Of a stretch of 64,000 nucleotides of DNA, positions 37,312 through 46,604 are shown piece after piece (within the stretch, counting starts at the first letter, position 1; the number at the start of each line of letters is the position of its first letter). Origin of the DNA: Cellvibrio sp. PSBB023 (GTDB lineage Bacteria; Pseudomonadota; Gammaproteobacteria; Pseudomonadales; Cellvibrionaceae). Where the stretch lies: NCBI RefSeq assembly GCF_002007605.1, contig NZ_CP019799.1, positions 558,001 to 622,000 on the forward strand. Direction: 5' to 3'. The position numbers were made by a program, and so were the translations under genes. The notes beneath the pieces were generated by a model. It searched no databases and was not told the DNA's origin. It saw only the letters and a list, made by a program, of their open reading frames with translations.

Positions 37312-38430
37312 CTAGCGATTGTCGGTTGATTCGATAACCGCGCCGCCCAGGCAGATATCGCCCTGGTAAAACACCACCGATTGACCCGGTGTTACGGCGC
37401 GCTGGGGTTGATCAAAGTCTACATCAAGTGTTCCATCGGCCATGACTTTAACCAGGCACTCCTGATCGGGCTGGCGGTAACGGGTTTTGGCGCTGCAGCG
37501 AAACTCCGTTGCCGGTGGAGTGCGATTAATCCAGTGAGCCTGCTGCGCGATTAAATGGTTGGTGAACAGCAGAGGGTGATCTGTGCCCTGAACGACCACC
37601 AGTACATTGCGCTCCAGATCTTTTTGCGCGACAAACCAGGGCTCTTCGTTGGCACCTTTAACGCCGCCAATTCCCAACCCTTGGCGTTGGCCAATAGTGT
37701 GGTACATCAAGCCCATATGCTCACCGATGACTTTACCATCCGGTGTTTGAATGGTGCCCGGCTGTGCGGGTAAGTATTGCTGTAAAAAATCCTTGAACCG
37801 GCGCTCGCCAATAAAACAAATGCCAGTGCTGTCTTTTTTGTTGTGTGTAACCAGGCCATGCTCTTCGGCGATACGACGTACTTCCGGCTTTTCCAGTTCG
37901 CCTACGGGGAAGAGTGAATGGGCGAATTCAGCCTCGCCAACAGCGTGTAAAAAGTAACTTTGGTCTTTGTTTGGATCCAGGCCTTTCAATAAATAGGTGT
38001 GACCATCGCGGTCGGCGCGGCGCACATAATGACCGGTGGCGATTAACTCACCACCCAGCATGCGCGCATATTCCATGAACACTTTGAATTTGATTTCGCG
38101 GTTGCAGAGAATGTCAGGATTTGGGGTGCGGCCTGCTTTGTACTCTTCGAGGAAGTGTTCAAAGACGTTATCCCAGTATTCTGCGGCAAAATTGGCCGTA
38201 TGCAGTTTAATGCCAATACGCTCGCAAACACGTTCGGCATCCGCCAGGTCAGCCTTGGCGGTGCAGTATTCGGTGCCGTCATCTTCATCCCAGTTTTTCA
38301 TAAACAGCCCCTCGACCTGATAGCCTTGCTGTTTTAGCAGCAGGGCAGAGACAGACGAATCGACACCACCGGACATACCGACAATCACGCGGGCACCGGG
38401 GGTAATAGCGGGCTGGGAGAACTGGGTCAT
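37312..38430 (-). CDS. mnmA: MnmA, tRNA-specific 2-thiouridylase
   Basis: A 372-residue enzyme that puts sulfur on U34 of Lys, Glu and Gln tRNAs. The PP-loop GMSGGVDSS is at 18-26. C109 (ILCNREIKF) and C205 (TGICFIGER) are the catalytic pair. It receives sulfur from the Tus relay; TusA is encoded at 15.5 kb. First gene of the mnmA-hflD-purB group. Confidence 0.96.
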   Translation of the reverse strand: MTQFSQPAITPGARVIVGMSGGVDSSVSALLLKQQGYQVEGLFMKNWDEDDGTEYCTAKADLADAERVCERIGIKLHTANFAAEYWDNVFEHFLEEYKAGRTPNPDILCNREIKFKVFMEYARMLGGELIATGHYVRRADRDGHTYLLKGLDPNKDQSYFLHAVGEAEFAHSLFPVGELEKPEVRRIAEEHGLVTHNKKDSTGICFIGERRFKDFLQQYLPAQPGTIQTPDGKVIGEHMGLMYHTIGQRQGLGIGGVKGANEEPWFVAQKDLERNVLVVVQGTDHPLLFTNHLIAQQAHWINRTPPATEFRCSAKTRYRQPDQECLVKVMADGTLDVDFDQPQRAVTPGQSVVFYQGDICLGGAVIESTDNR

Positions 38431-38488
38431 AAGCAGATATTACAGCGGTTGAAAAAGAGGCGAGCATTTTACCCGCCTTTTGCCTCTC

Positions 38489-38926
38489 TTAGCCAACAAC
38501 CTCTAGCGGAAAACGGCGGCCAGCCCGATATTCCTCAATAATTTGCAGCGTCATGGGGCTGCGCAGCTGATCTTTGCGGGCGACCAGTTCCTCGTAACTG
38601 AGCCAAACTGCCTCAATAATGCCGGTATCCAGCGGGCGTTGGGTATCGTGGCTAAGGGCTTTGGCGATAAATGTGGTGCGGAAATAAGTAATGCCATTGC
38701 TGGGGGCTGTGTAGAGATTGACGCCTACCACACCGGTGAGGGCGACAGTCCAGCCGGTTTCCTCCAGGGTTTCGCGGATTGCGGCTTCTTGTAATGTTTC
38801 GTTAGGGTCCAGGTGCCCGGCGGGCTGGTTGTAAACTTTGTTGCCATCGGCTTCCTCATAAACCATAAGGTAGCGGTTATCGCGTTCAATAATCGTGGCG
38901 ACAGTTACATGGGGTGCCCAAGTCAT
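38489..38926 (-). CDS. nudJ: NudJ-type Nudix hydrolase
   Basis: A 145-residue Nudix protein. The Nudix box is complete at residues 37-59 (GHLDPNETLQ... RETLEETG). The start MTWAPHVTVATIIERD and placement just upstream of mnmA match NudJ (YmfB), which hydrolyses nucleoside tri- and diphosphates and HMP-pyrophosphate. It ends 58 bp before the mnmA start and is probably co-transcribed. Confidence 0.88.
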   Translation of the reverse strand: MTWAPHVTVATIIERDNRYLMVYEEADGNKVYNQPAGHLDPNETLQEAAIRETLEETGWTVALTGVVGVNLYTAPSNGITYFRTTFIAKALSHDTQRPLDTGIIEAVWLSYEELVARKDQLRSPMTLQIIEEYRAGRRFPLEVVG

Positions 38927-39490
38927 AAATAATCCTCAGATGCGTCGGCGGCTAGTGGTAGAAGGTTATGGGTTTCTGGTGTGCAGTGAATCCTAGCAGA
39001 TTCGGCGTGCACCAATCTGGTTAGCCTGAGCGTGAATAGAATAGTGTTTACGGAAGCTATCTACATCCAATCATGGCGTTGGTACGTATCACGGGCAACA
39101 GTTATTACTCCATGCTGTCGCCAGACTATTTTGTGATCGTTATTGAGGATGATCGACGCGCAGGCTTCACATGAAAGCGCAAATGACACACCTGATTGTT
39201 TTGGCAGGATGATGAATGTCATTAGTTTGTGATAAGCATAAACAACTCGTTGGAGAATCAGGCAAAAGGGAATATTATTCGCGCACCGACCAGATGGTCG
39301 GCTGGTTTTAATTGTGGCCAGTTCCGGATGTTACAACTACATTTTTTGACAACTCCCGGGTTTGGTTTTACAGGTGACTGTGCAACAATTCTTCCGCATG
39401 AATGCGCGAAGTGATGGTCGGGATACCGTTAATCTAGCTTCCCCGCCACTGTGTTGTCCGTTTCCAAATCGTTTTTTCTCCTCTTCTTAA
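38927..39490. other. 564-bp stretch without a supported gene
   Basis: Lies between the divergent nudJ and the second RND operon. It contains inverted repeats AATGACA/TGTCATT (39182-39223) and CGACC-AGAT-GGTCG (39287-39300). A 61-codon open frame at 39229-39414 has no ribosome site or recognisable domain and is not called. The sequence should hold the promoters of both flanking units; an unannotated small RNA cannot be excluded. Confidence 0.55.
39287..39300. promoter_or_regulatory. Short inverted repeat upstream of the second RND pump
   Basis: CGACC and GGTCG flank AGAT, about 190 bp before the adaptor gene. It might be an operator or a small hairpin; no regulator gene is adjacent. Confidence 0.25.
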
Positions 39491-40630
39491 ATGGTTCTTC
39501 ATCTTATGAACAATGCGAAATCAATCGGCATTGCGGTCGCAAGCCTTGTAGGGATTTTCTTGATTGTTGCTGGTGTTAAAACTGGTCAAATCATGGCGAT
39601 GGTTTCCGCAGGGGAAAGTGCACCGCCTGTTACCGAAACTGTCAGTACCTTTACGGCGGAAATGCAAAGCTGGCCCAATAGCTATACCGCTATGGGAACG
39701 GTTGAAGCATCCGAAGGGATTGTGATCGCAGCGGAAGTGGCCGGTAAGGTAAAAGAAATTCGCTTCAAGTCAGGCGAGCAGGTCAAAAAAGGCACTGTGC
39801 TTCTGGTGCAGGAATCCGGTAACGAGCAAGCGCAATTAAGTGCGGCAGACGCGCGCTTGCGTCTGGCAAAGTCTAATTACGATCGTTTGGTGGAACTGCG
39901 CAAACGCAACACCGTTTCGCAAAGCGAATTGGATGCCGCGTTGCAACAAATGGAATCTGCCCAGGGCGACGTTAACGACTTGAAAACCACACTGGAGAAA
40001 AAAATTGTTCGCGCTCCATTTGATGGTCGCCTCGGTATCCGCAAAGTGGACTTGGGACAGGATTTGCAAGTTGGCGGTGAATTGGTCTCTTTGCAAGCAA
40101 CTAACACCGTACGTGTAAATTTCCCTGTGCCGCAATTCTGGTTGGTGCAAATGACGCGCGGTTTACCGGTTGACGTGAATGTGGGTGATGGCTCGGATAA
40201 AACCATTAGCGGCGAAATTACTGCCATTGGTGCCGAGATTAGCCCGGTCACACGCAATGCTATAGTGCAGTCGTATCTGCAAAATGAAAACAACCTGCTC
40301 ATTCCCGGCATGGCGGTAGAAACCAAAGTGACGTTGTCTAATCCGCAAGAAGTATTGGCTGTCCCATCCACTGCCGTTATTTATGCACCCTTTGGCGATA
40401 CCGTATTTGTGATTGAGCCGGGTGAAGCGGCGGGCAGTTTCAAGGCGCGTCAGCAATTCGTGCGTTTGGGCAAAGCGCGTGGTGATTTTGTGGAGATCGT
40501 TGATGGTTTAAAACCGGGCGAAGTAGTTGCCAGTGCCGGTGCCTTCAAATTATTGAATGGTCAGGCGGTCACTGTGGGTTCATTGCCAACCCCGGAATAC
40601 AAATTGGCGCCAACCCCGGAAGATAGCTAA
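39491..40630 (+). CDS. RND efflux periplasmic adaptor (second system)
   Basis: A 379-residue membrane fusion protein. An N-terminal hydrophobic segment (about 11-35) anchors or exports it. Lipoyl motif (EIRFKSGEQVKKGTVLL), a coiled-coil hairpin (about 110-165) and IVRAPFDGRLGIRKVDLG follow in the usual order. The start is uncertain: 39491 or the ATG at 39506, neither with a clear ribosome site. It is only distantly similar to the adaptor at 22007 and is paired with its own pump. Confidence 0.87.
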   Translation: MVLHLMNNAKSIGIAVASLVGIFLIVAGVKTGQIMAMVSAGESAPPVTETVSTFTAEMQSWPNSYTAMGTVEASEGIVIAAEVAGKVKEIRFKSGEQVKKGTVLLVQESGNEQAQLSAADARLRLAKSNYDRLVELRKRNTVSQSELDAALQQMESAQGDVNDLKTTLEKKIVRAPFDGRLGIRKVDLGQDLQVGGELVSLQATNTVRVNFPVPQFWLVQMTRGLPVDVNVGDGSDKTISGEITAIGAEISPVTRNAIVQSYLQNENNLLIPGMAVETKVTLSNPQEVLAVPSTAVIYAPFGDTVFVIEPGEAAGSFKARQQFVRLGKARGDFVEIVDGLKPGEVVASAGAFKLLNGQAVTVGSLPTPEYKLAPTPEDS

Positions 40631-40708
40631 TCGATTGTTATTTGTGCTGTTGGACAGCCATAACCATACGATTTACTCCATAAGCCACAAAGCCAACGAG
40701 CCTAACTT

Positions 40709-43700
40709 ATGAAATTTACTGATGTATTTATTAAGCGTCCGGTTCTCGCGATTGTCGTGAGCCTGCTTATTTTAATTTTGGGGATTCAGGCCGGGTCTAA
40801 TTTGACTGTGCGCCAATATCCCCGCAGCGATATCTCCGTCATTATCATCAATACTGTTTATGTGGGGGCTAACGCCGAGTTGGTGCGCGGTTTTATTACT
40901 ACGCCAATTGAGCGTGCGATTGCCTCGGCAGGTGGGATTGATTACATCGAATCGCAAAGTGCAATGGGATCTTCCACTGTTACTGCGCATTTACGTTTGA
41001 ATTATGATCCGCTCAAAGCCATGACAGAAATTTCTGCCAAGGTGAATCAGGTGCGCGGTGATTTACCGCCAGAAGCGGAAGTCCCTGCTATTCGTATTGA
41101 ATCGGCGGACTCACAATTTGCGGCGGCTTATATCAGCTTCAGCTCGGATATTCTTGAGCAAAACCAAATCACTGACTTTTTAACACGCTCCATTCAACCG
41201 CGTCTTACAGCTATTGCTGGTGTACAAAAAGCGGACGTATTGGGTGGTAGAACCTTTGCGATGCGCATTTGGCTGAAGCCCGAGCGTATGGCGGCGTTAA
41301 ATGTGACGCCGGTTCAGGTTCGTGCGGCGCTTGCTGCCAATAACGTGCAAGCTGCTGTTGGTCAGACACGCGGTTCCTATACGCAAGTAAACCTGCGCGC
41401 CGATACAGATCTGAAAAGTGTTGATGAATTTAGGCAGATGATTATTCGCAATTCTGCGGATGGCATTATTCGCTTGAGCGATATTGCCGATGTGGCACTC
41501 GGTGCAGAAAACTATGACACAGTCGTAAACTTTTCTGGCGATACCGCCGTGTTTATGGGGGTGTGGGTTGCGCCCAATGCAAATGCGTTGGATGTAATGA
41601 AAGCGGTTAATAAAGAAATGGAGGCGATTAAGTCTGAATTGCCAACGGGCATGAGTGGCACAGTCGCTTATGATTCTACTGAATACATTGATACGGCTAT
41701 TAATGAGGTCATTAAAACGCTCACCGAAACACTGGTGATTATTGTGATAGTGATTTTCCTGTTTTTGGGTTTCAGTCGCTCCGTCATTATTCCGGTGTTG
41801 GCCATTCCGTTATCTTTGGTGGGTGCTTTATTCATCATGCAAGTGTGCGGCTTCTCGCTGAACTTGCTGACCTTGCTTTCCATTGTGCTGTGTGTGGGCT
41901 TGGTGGTCGATGATGCCATCGTGATGGTGGAAAATATCGAGCGTCACATCCAGGAGGGAATGAAACCCTTTCCGGCCGCGATTACTGCTGCGCGTGAATT
42001 GGCAGGGCCGATTTTGGCGATGACAGTAACTCTGGCATCGGTTTACATTCCTATCGGTTTGCAAGGTGGTTTGATTGGTTCATTATTCCGCGAGTTCGCC
42101 ATTACCCTGGCGGGTGCAGTGACTATTTCTGCGATTGTGGCCATTACCTTATCGCCCATGCTGGGTTCGCGTATGCTCAAGCCTCATACAGGTTTAAATG
42201 CGCCGCTTGAAAAACCCTTCGAACGTTTCCGTGGCTGGTATGAGAAAAAACTTAAGGCGAGTTTGGAAAATCGTGTAGGCGTTTACATTTTCTGGATTGG
42301 CATTACCGCGCTGTGTGTTCCGCTGTACAGCATGTCGGCAAAAGAGCTGGCGCCTGCGGAAGACCAGGGTGTTATTTTCGGTATCGTGGATGCACAAGCC
42401 AACTCGACCGTTGACCAATCATCGCACTATGGTAAGCAAGTCAACGAAGCGTTTATGAGCATTCCAGAGACAGACTTTACCTTCCAACTGACCATGCCGA
42501 CGGGTGGTTTTGCGGGAATGGTGACCAAGCCATGGAATGAGCGTGATCGTGATGTATTTCAAATCATGCCTGACGTGCAGAAAAAACTGGCGGAAATTTC
42601 CGGCGTGAGAATTTTGCCAATTACACCGCCTGCATTACCGGGTGGTGGGCAATTCCCGGTTGAGTTTGTACTGGCATCAACAGCGGATATTAAAGAGATC
42701 TACGATTACGCTTTGAAAGTGCAAGAGATTATGCAGAAGTCGGGCAAGTTTTATTTCCAGACACTGGATGTAAAAGTGGATCAACCGGATTACAAACTGA
42801 ATATCGATCGAGAAAAGGTGGCTGATTTAGGTCTGGATTTGCAAACCGTCACTAACGATGTTGGCACTCTGTTAGGTGGTGGTTATGTCAATCGATTTAA
42901 TATGGCAGGCCAGAGTTACAAAGTGATCCCGCAGGTTAAGCGCTCCGGGCGTTTGAATCCGGATGATCTGGCGAACCTTTACGTCACCGGGCCGGATGGT
43001 AACCTGATTCGTTTGGATCAAGTTGCCACCATTACCCACAGCACTGAGCCGCGTACTATTAACCGTATGCAGCAGTTGAATGCGGTAAAAATCAGCGGTG
43101 TTCCCGGCGTGCCGCTGGGTGAAGCCTTGGACTATTTGGAAACGGAAGTGCGTCAAATCCTGCCCAAAAGTTACACCATTGATTACACCGGTGAGTCTCG
43201 TCAGTTAAAGCGTGAAGGCAATACCTTCCTGCCAGCATTTTTGATGGCCATTCTGATGATCTTCTTGGTGCTGTCTGCACAATACAACAGCTTCCGCGAT
43301 CCATTGGTTATTTTGGCGGGTTCAGTGCCCTTGGCAATGTTTGGTGCACTCTTGTTTACCTTCTGGAAAATACCTATGCCAATCCCGTTCTTCACCGACG
43401 GTTTTACCACTACGCTGAATATTTATTCGCAGGTAGGTTTGGTGACGCTGATGGGTTTGATCGCACGTAACGGTATTTTGGTTGTGGAGTTTGCGAACAA
43501 GTTGCAAGAGCAGGGCATGGCGAAGCTGGAAGCGGTGCGCGAGGCGTCCTCGTTGCGTTTGCGTCCGGTGATGATGACCAGTGTTGCTACTATTGCCGGT
43601 CACACCCCTTTGATTTTTGCCTCAGGCGCCGGTGCGGAAGCGCGTAATGCCATTGGTATTGTATTGGTGTTGGGTATGGCGATAGGTACATTCTTTACAC

Positions 43701-43789
43701 TGTTTGTACTGCCTTCGGTATACATGTTACTGGCGAAAGACCACCAACACGACCGCGATGCTCTGGAAGAGTTAGCTGAAGCCCATTAA
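40709..43789 (+). CDS. RND efflux pump, inner-membrane subunit (second system)
   Basis: A 1026-residue HAE1-family RND transporter. MKFTDVFIKRPVLAIVVSLLI start; the proton-relay helix GLVVDDAIVMVENIERH carries the two aspartates; the second helix bundle ends near residue 1010. The MdtB/MuxB-like and MexK-type branches are possible relatives; substrate unknown. No outer-membrane channel gene accompanies it, so a TolC-type channel must be encoded elsewhere. It begins 78 bp after the adaptor gene. Confidence 0.93.
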   Translation: MKFTDVFIKRPVLAIVVSLLILILGIQAGSNLTVRQYPRSDISVIIINTVYVGANAELVRGFITTPIERAIASAGGIDYIESQSAMGSSTVTAHLRLNYDPLKAMTEISAKVNQVRGDLPPEAEVPAIRIESADSQFAAAYISFSSDILEQNQITDFLTRSIQPRLTAIAGVQKADVLGGRTFAMRIWLKPERMAALNVTPVQVRAALAANNVQAAVGQTRGSYTQVNLRADTDLKSVDEFRQMIIRNSADGIIRLSDIADVALGAENYDTVVNFSGDTAVFMGVWVAPNANALDVMKAVNKEMEAIKSELPTGMSGTVAYDSTEYIDTAINEVIKTLTETLVIIVIVIFLFLGFSRSVIIPVLAIPLSLVGALFIMQVCGFSLNLLTLLSIVLCVGLVVDDAIVMVENIERHIQEGMKPFPAAITAARELAGPILAMTVTLASVYIPIGLQGGLIGSLFREFAITLAGAVTISAIVAITLSPMLGSRMLKPHTGLNAPLEKPFERFRGWYEKKLKASLENRVGVYIFWIGITALCVPLYSMSAKELAPAEDQGVIFGIVDAQANSTVDQSSHYGKQVNEAFMSIPETDFTFQLTMPTGGFAGMVTKPWNERDRDVFQIMPDVQKKLAEISGVRILPITPPALPGGGQFPVEFVLASTADIKEIYDYALKVQEIMQKSGKFYFQTLDVKVDQPDYKLNIDREKVADLGLDLQTVTNDVGTLLGGGYVNRFNMAGQSYKVIPQVKRSGRLNPDDLANLYVTGPDGNLIRLDQVATITHSTEPRTINRMQQLNAVKISGVPGVPLGEALDYLETEVRQILPKSYTIDYTGESRQLKREGNTFLPAFLMAILMIFLVLSAQYNSFRDPLVILAGSVPLAMFGALLFTFWKIPMPIPFFTDGFTTTLNIYSQVGLVTLMGLIARNGILVVEFANKLQEQGMAKLEAVREASSLRLRPVMMTSVATIAGHTPLIFASGAGAEARNAIGIVLVLGMAIGTFFTLFVLPSVYMLLAKDHQHDRDALEELAEAH

Positions 43790-43831
43790 TTGGCGATAGC
43801 TACTTTTTAAGGAATAGTGTTACGCAAAAGA

Positions 43832-43855
43832 GGGTGCCAAACGGCGCCCTTTTTT
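43832..43855 (+). terminator. Terminator after the second RND operon
   Basis: GGGTGCC pairs with GGCGCCC (one G-U pair) around AAAC, followed by six T. Confidence 0.85.
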
Positions 43856-43917
43856 GTTAGGGTGTGCCGCTTTTGTTAAGCCGCTGGCCAGTGTTTTTAT
43901 TCTCTTGAGGTATCTCC

Positions 43918-44757
43918 ATGGCGACTCATAATCAAGCTATTCCCGGTGTGAAAAATATTATCGCCGTTGCCTCTGGCAAAGGTGGCGTGGGCAAGTCGAC
44001 CACGGCAGTCAATCTGGCATTAGCACTTGCCGCCGATGGTGCGCGGGTCGGTATTCTCGATGCGGATATTTACGGTCCCAGCCAGCCGCACATGCTGGGT
44101 GTGGGGCAGCAGCGCCCCAAGATTATTGGTGAACAGGGGCAACAGAAAATGGTGCCCATTGAAGCCTACGGCATTCAGTCCATTTCCATGGGGTATTTGG
44201 TCACCGAAGAGACTCCGATGCTGTGGCGCGGCCCTATGGCGACGGGTGCTTTGCAGCAATTACTGATGCAAACCGCGTGGGATAATCTGGATTATTTGGT
44301 GATTGATATGCCGCCCGGTACGGGCGATATTCAAATCACCCTTGCGCAAAAAGTCCCGGTAACCGGTGCAGTAGTAGTGACTACACCACAGGATATTGCG
44401 CTGCTGGATGCCAAAAAAGGCATAGAAATGTTTCGTAAGGTGAATGTGCCGGTGCTAGGTGTGGTGGAAAATATGGCTATTCATATCTGCTCTTCATGCG
44501 GGCATGAAGAACATATTTTTGGCGAGGGCGGTGGAGAACGCATTGCGCGTAATTATCAGACCCAATTGCTGGGGTCACTGCCACTGGATTTATCCATTTG
44601 CGCCCAGACTGATGCGGGTAAGCCGACAGTTGCAGCAGATCCGGATTCTGCGATTAGTCAGCGTTATCGCGCTATTGCACGCAACCTGGTAAATGCAGTT
44701 ACACAACTGCGCGAAACCAGTTCAGACCTGCCGGAAATAGAATTCGGCGATGATTAG
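43918..44757 (+). CDS. mrp: Mrp/ApbC-type iron-sulfur carrier P-loop ATPase (short form)
   Basis: A 279-residue Mrp/NBP35 ATPase. The deviant Walker A GKGGVGKST is at 20-28, and the CSSC motif (C191, C194) binds a bridging Fe-S cluster in the dimer. The N-terminal DUF59/FSCA domain of E. coli Mrp (369 aa) is absent, and the terminator at 43832 leaves no room for it upstream. GAGG precedes the ATG. It should deliver Fe-S clusters to target proteins. Confidence 0.92.
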   Translation: MATHNQAIPGVKNIIAVASGKGGVGKSTTAVNLALALAADGARVGILDADIYGPSQPHMLGVGQQRPKIIGEQGQQKMVPIEAYGIQSISMGYLVTEETPMLWRGPMATGALQQLLMQTAWDNLDYLVIDMPPGTGDIQITLAQKVPVTGAVVVTTPQDIALLDAKKGIEMFRKVNVPVLGVVENMAIHICSSCGHEEHIFGEGGGERIARNYQTQLLGSLPLDLSICAQTDAGKPTVAADPDSAISQRYRAIARNLVNAVTQLRETSSDLPEIEFGDD

Positions 44758-44789
44758 TCTCGTGTTGCGATAACAAAAAGTAGTAACCA

Positions 44790-44818
44790 AAAAATGCCCG
44801 ACTGAATCGGGCATTTTT
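44790..44818. terminator. Bidirectional terminator between mrp and the GH26 lipoprotein gene
   Basis: AAAAATGCCCGA (44790-44801) pairs with TCGGGCATTTTT (44807-44818) around CTGAA. The flanking genes are convergent. Confidence 0.88.
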
Positions 44819-44844
44819 TTTGGAGCAGTTTGTGCGCTCAGGTA

Positions 44845-46290
44845 TTACTTGGGCAGATCAAAGTCAGGCAGTTCATCCAGTGTGATGACATTGGTGTGAT
44901 TGTAAACCTTGGTCTTATGGGCGCTGGTGTTGTAATAGTCGCCGCTCCAGAAATTGTCGGCATGAGTACCAGATGCCTCTGTTGTCTGGTCAAAATTGCT
45001 GTCATTCCAGGTCATAAACCATAACCACCAGGCATTGTCCGCAGCGATTTTATCCGGGTCAGGGATATAGCTATTCTCACTTAGCGCTACCATCTTGTTT
45101 TCGGCCGGGTATTTGCGCGCTTGATCATAAATAGCAATTTGCGATTTGTAGGCCTTGTTATCGGTGTTGTCGTAAATATCGTGGCTGACAATATCGACAT
45201 AATCATCGCCCGGGTACCATGCCGCATTTTGGCCATTCCATACCCAGAGCAAGTTGTGAATACCGTGATGGTTTACCAAGCGGTCATACATATGGCGCCA
45301 CAACAGAATCTGGGCAAATGCTTGTGGTACACCATCAGTGCGAGTGCGCCCCCACCAGAACCAGCCATCACCTTTATAACCTGAGGCTTCGTGCAATGGG
45401 CGCCAGAGTATGGGCACGTTGGCATCGGCAAGCTTTTTCAGTTCTTCCGCGATCAAATCAATACCAGCGTTGAGTTGGTTGTAGGCAGGGCTGTTGGTAT
45501 CCAGCGCTCCGTTTGCAACAGGGATAATAAAGTCGGTATTTTTGCTCGCATCGGATTCGCGCACATAAAAATTAGCGCTATTCACATTGCTGGTATTGAG
45601 CAGTGCCGGATCGCGCCAGTGCCAGGCAAAGGTTACCAGGCCACCGTTATTGGCGTGGGCAATCGCTTCTCCTGTTTGATTCAAACCCTGCACCCAACTT
45701 TCAGTCATGCCGTAGTTCATAAAGTCATAACCCATCAACGCCGGGTATTTACCGGTGTCGTTGAATACGCGCTGCGCCATGTCTATATCGTCTTTCCAGG
45801 TTACATCCTGTTGGCCTGCCAATGTTTTTTGGCCCCAAATACTTTTCAGGTAGCTATAAATGGTTTTGGTCTTGGTGGAGACAGCGGCATCAACCGGTGT
45901 ATCGCGGGTATCCAGACTGGGGAACTGGGTGCGATTGGCAGGGCAAAAGCTCTGGGCAACACAGTAGCTTCCTGCTTCAAAGCCCCAATTATTGTTATCG
46001 GTTACACAAATATTCCATTGTTTTCCATCCACCGTGCAGGTAGCGATTGTCGCTGCACTGGAGGAGCTGGTGGTTTGTGTAGACGATGAGGAAGGCTGAA
46101 TCGATGAGCTGCTGGATGCTGGTGTAGAACTGGGTGCAACAGAGCTGACAGCGGTGGAGCTAGATATGGCGCTGGTTCTGGACGAAGAGGGCGCTGAATC
46201 GCCTCCTCCGCTACCGCCGCCGCACGCGGTTAACACTAATCCGATGCTTACCAATGCAAGCGATAATGGGAGTTTGGTTAGAAGGTTCAT
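44845..46290 (-). CDS. GH26 beta-mannanase, lipoprotein with Ser-rich linker and CBM10-like module
   Basis: A 481-residue predicted lipoprotein. The lipobox LTAC gives lipidated Cys23, so the enzyme is probably held on the outer membrane. A Ser-rich linker (31-82) is followed by a short CBM10-like cysteine module (about 85-125: C, W, GFEAGSYC) and a GH26 domain (about 140-480). General acid/base E301 is in WRPLHEAS and nucleophile E405 in ALSEN, the expected GH26 pair. It should cleave internal mannan or glucomannan links. It is paralogous to the gene at 58473. Cellvibrio encodes several Man26 enzymes; I cannot tell which this is. Confidence 0.9.
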   Translation of the reverse strand: MNLLTKLPLSLALVSIGLVLTACGGGSGGGDSAPSSSRTSAISSSTAVSSVAPSSTPASSSSSIQPSSSSTQTTSSSSAATIATCTVDGKQWNICVTDNNNWGFEAGSYCVAQSFCPANRTQFPSLDTRDTPVDAAVSTKTKTIYSYLKSIWGQKTLAGQQDVTWKDDIDMAQRVFNDTGKYPALMGYDFMNYGMTESWVQGLNQTGEAIAHANNGGLVTFAWHWRDPALLNTSNVNSANFYVRESDASKNTDFIIPVANGALDTNSPAYNQLNAGIDLIAEELKKLADANVPILWRPLHEASGYKGDGWFWWGRTRTDGVPQAFAQILLWRHMYDRLVNHHGIHNLLWVWNGQNAAWYPGDDYVDIVSHDIYDNTDNKAYKSQIAIYDQARKYPAENKMVALSENSYIPDPDKIAADNAWWLWFMTWNDSNFDQTTEASGTHADNFWSGDYYNTSAHKTKVYNHTNVITLDELPDFDLPK

Positions 46291-46346
46291 TAGGTCTCCG
46301 GATTCTTATGATTATTGAGGGCATAGTGGTAACTGGTGTCAGTTTT

Positions 46347-46358
46347 GTAACCGGTTAC
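46347..46358. promoter_or_regulatory. GTAACCGGTTAC palindrome, possible LacI-family operator of the GH26 gene
   Basis: A perfect 12-bp palindrome 57 bp upstream of the GH26 start, in the sequence TTTGTAACCGGTTACTTT. A central CG in such a palindrome is common in LacI-family operators. A similar but imperfect site (TGTAACCCGTTTCA) is upstream of the other GH26 gene at 58292. No regulator gene lies nearby. Confidence 0.4.
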
Positions 46359-46517
46359 TTTTTTCAGTATAACCATCCGCAGGTATTACCGATAGCGATT
46401 GGCACAGGAACCATCAAAAATTTACTGTCAGGTGGTGGTGCAGATGGATGTGTCTTTACCGGTGGTGTATGGGTGTAAATCTTTTTACCAATCCTGGGCT
46501 GCATATAGGGCTGGAAT

Positions 46518-46546
46518 TTGGCCTGTGATGGCATCTCATGTAGAAT
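46518..46546 (+). promoter_or_regulatory. Probable sigma-70 promoter of prfB-lysS
   Basis: TTGGCC (46518-46523) and TAGAAT (46541-46546) are 17 bp apart, about 58 bp before the prfB ATG. The -35 box is imperfect. Confidence 0.4.
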
Positions 46547-46604
46547 GCGCGCCTCGCTTTTTCCGCCTGTTCAGGCCTAAACCCGGATCAAATTGCGCAC
46601 TATC

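Larger units (their letters stand above)
46291..46604. other. 314-bp divergent intergenic region between GH26 and prfB
   Basis: Holds the promoter of the minus-strand GH26 gene, a 12-bp palindrome at 46347-46358 and a probable prfB promoter at 46518-46546. The open frames seen here are short and overlap these elements, and none is called. Confidence 0.6.

Noticed and set aside
39229..39414. A 61-codon open frame upstream of the second RND operon
   Set aside because: There is no ribosome site, no typical codon pattern and no recognised family; it was left as unexplained intergenic sequence.
45391..46089. A 232-codon plus-strand open frame
   Set aside because: It is antisense to the GH26 lipoprotein gene, whose catalytic motifs are certain.
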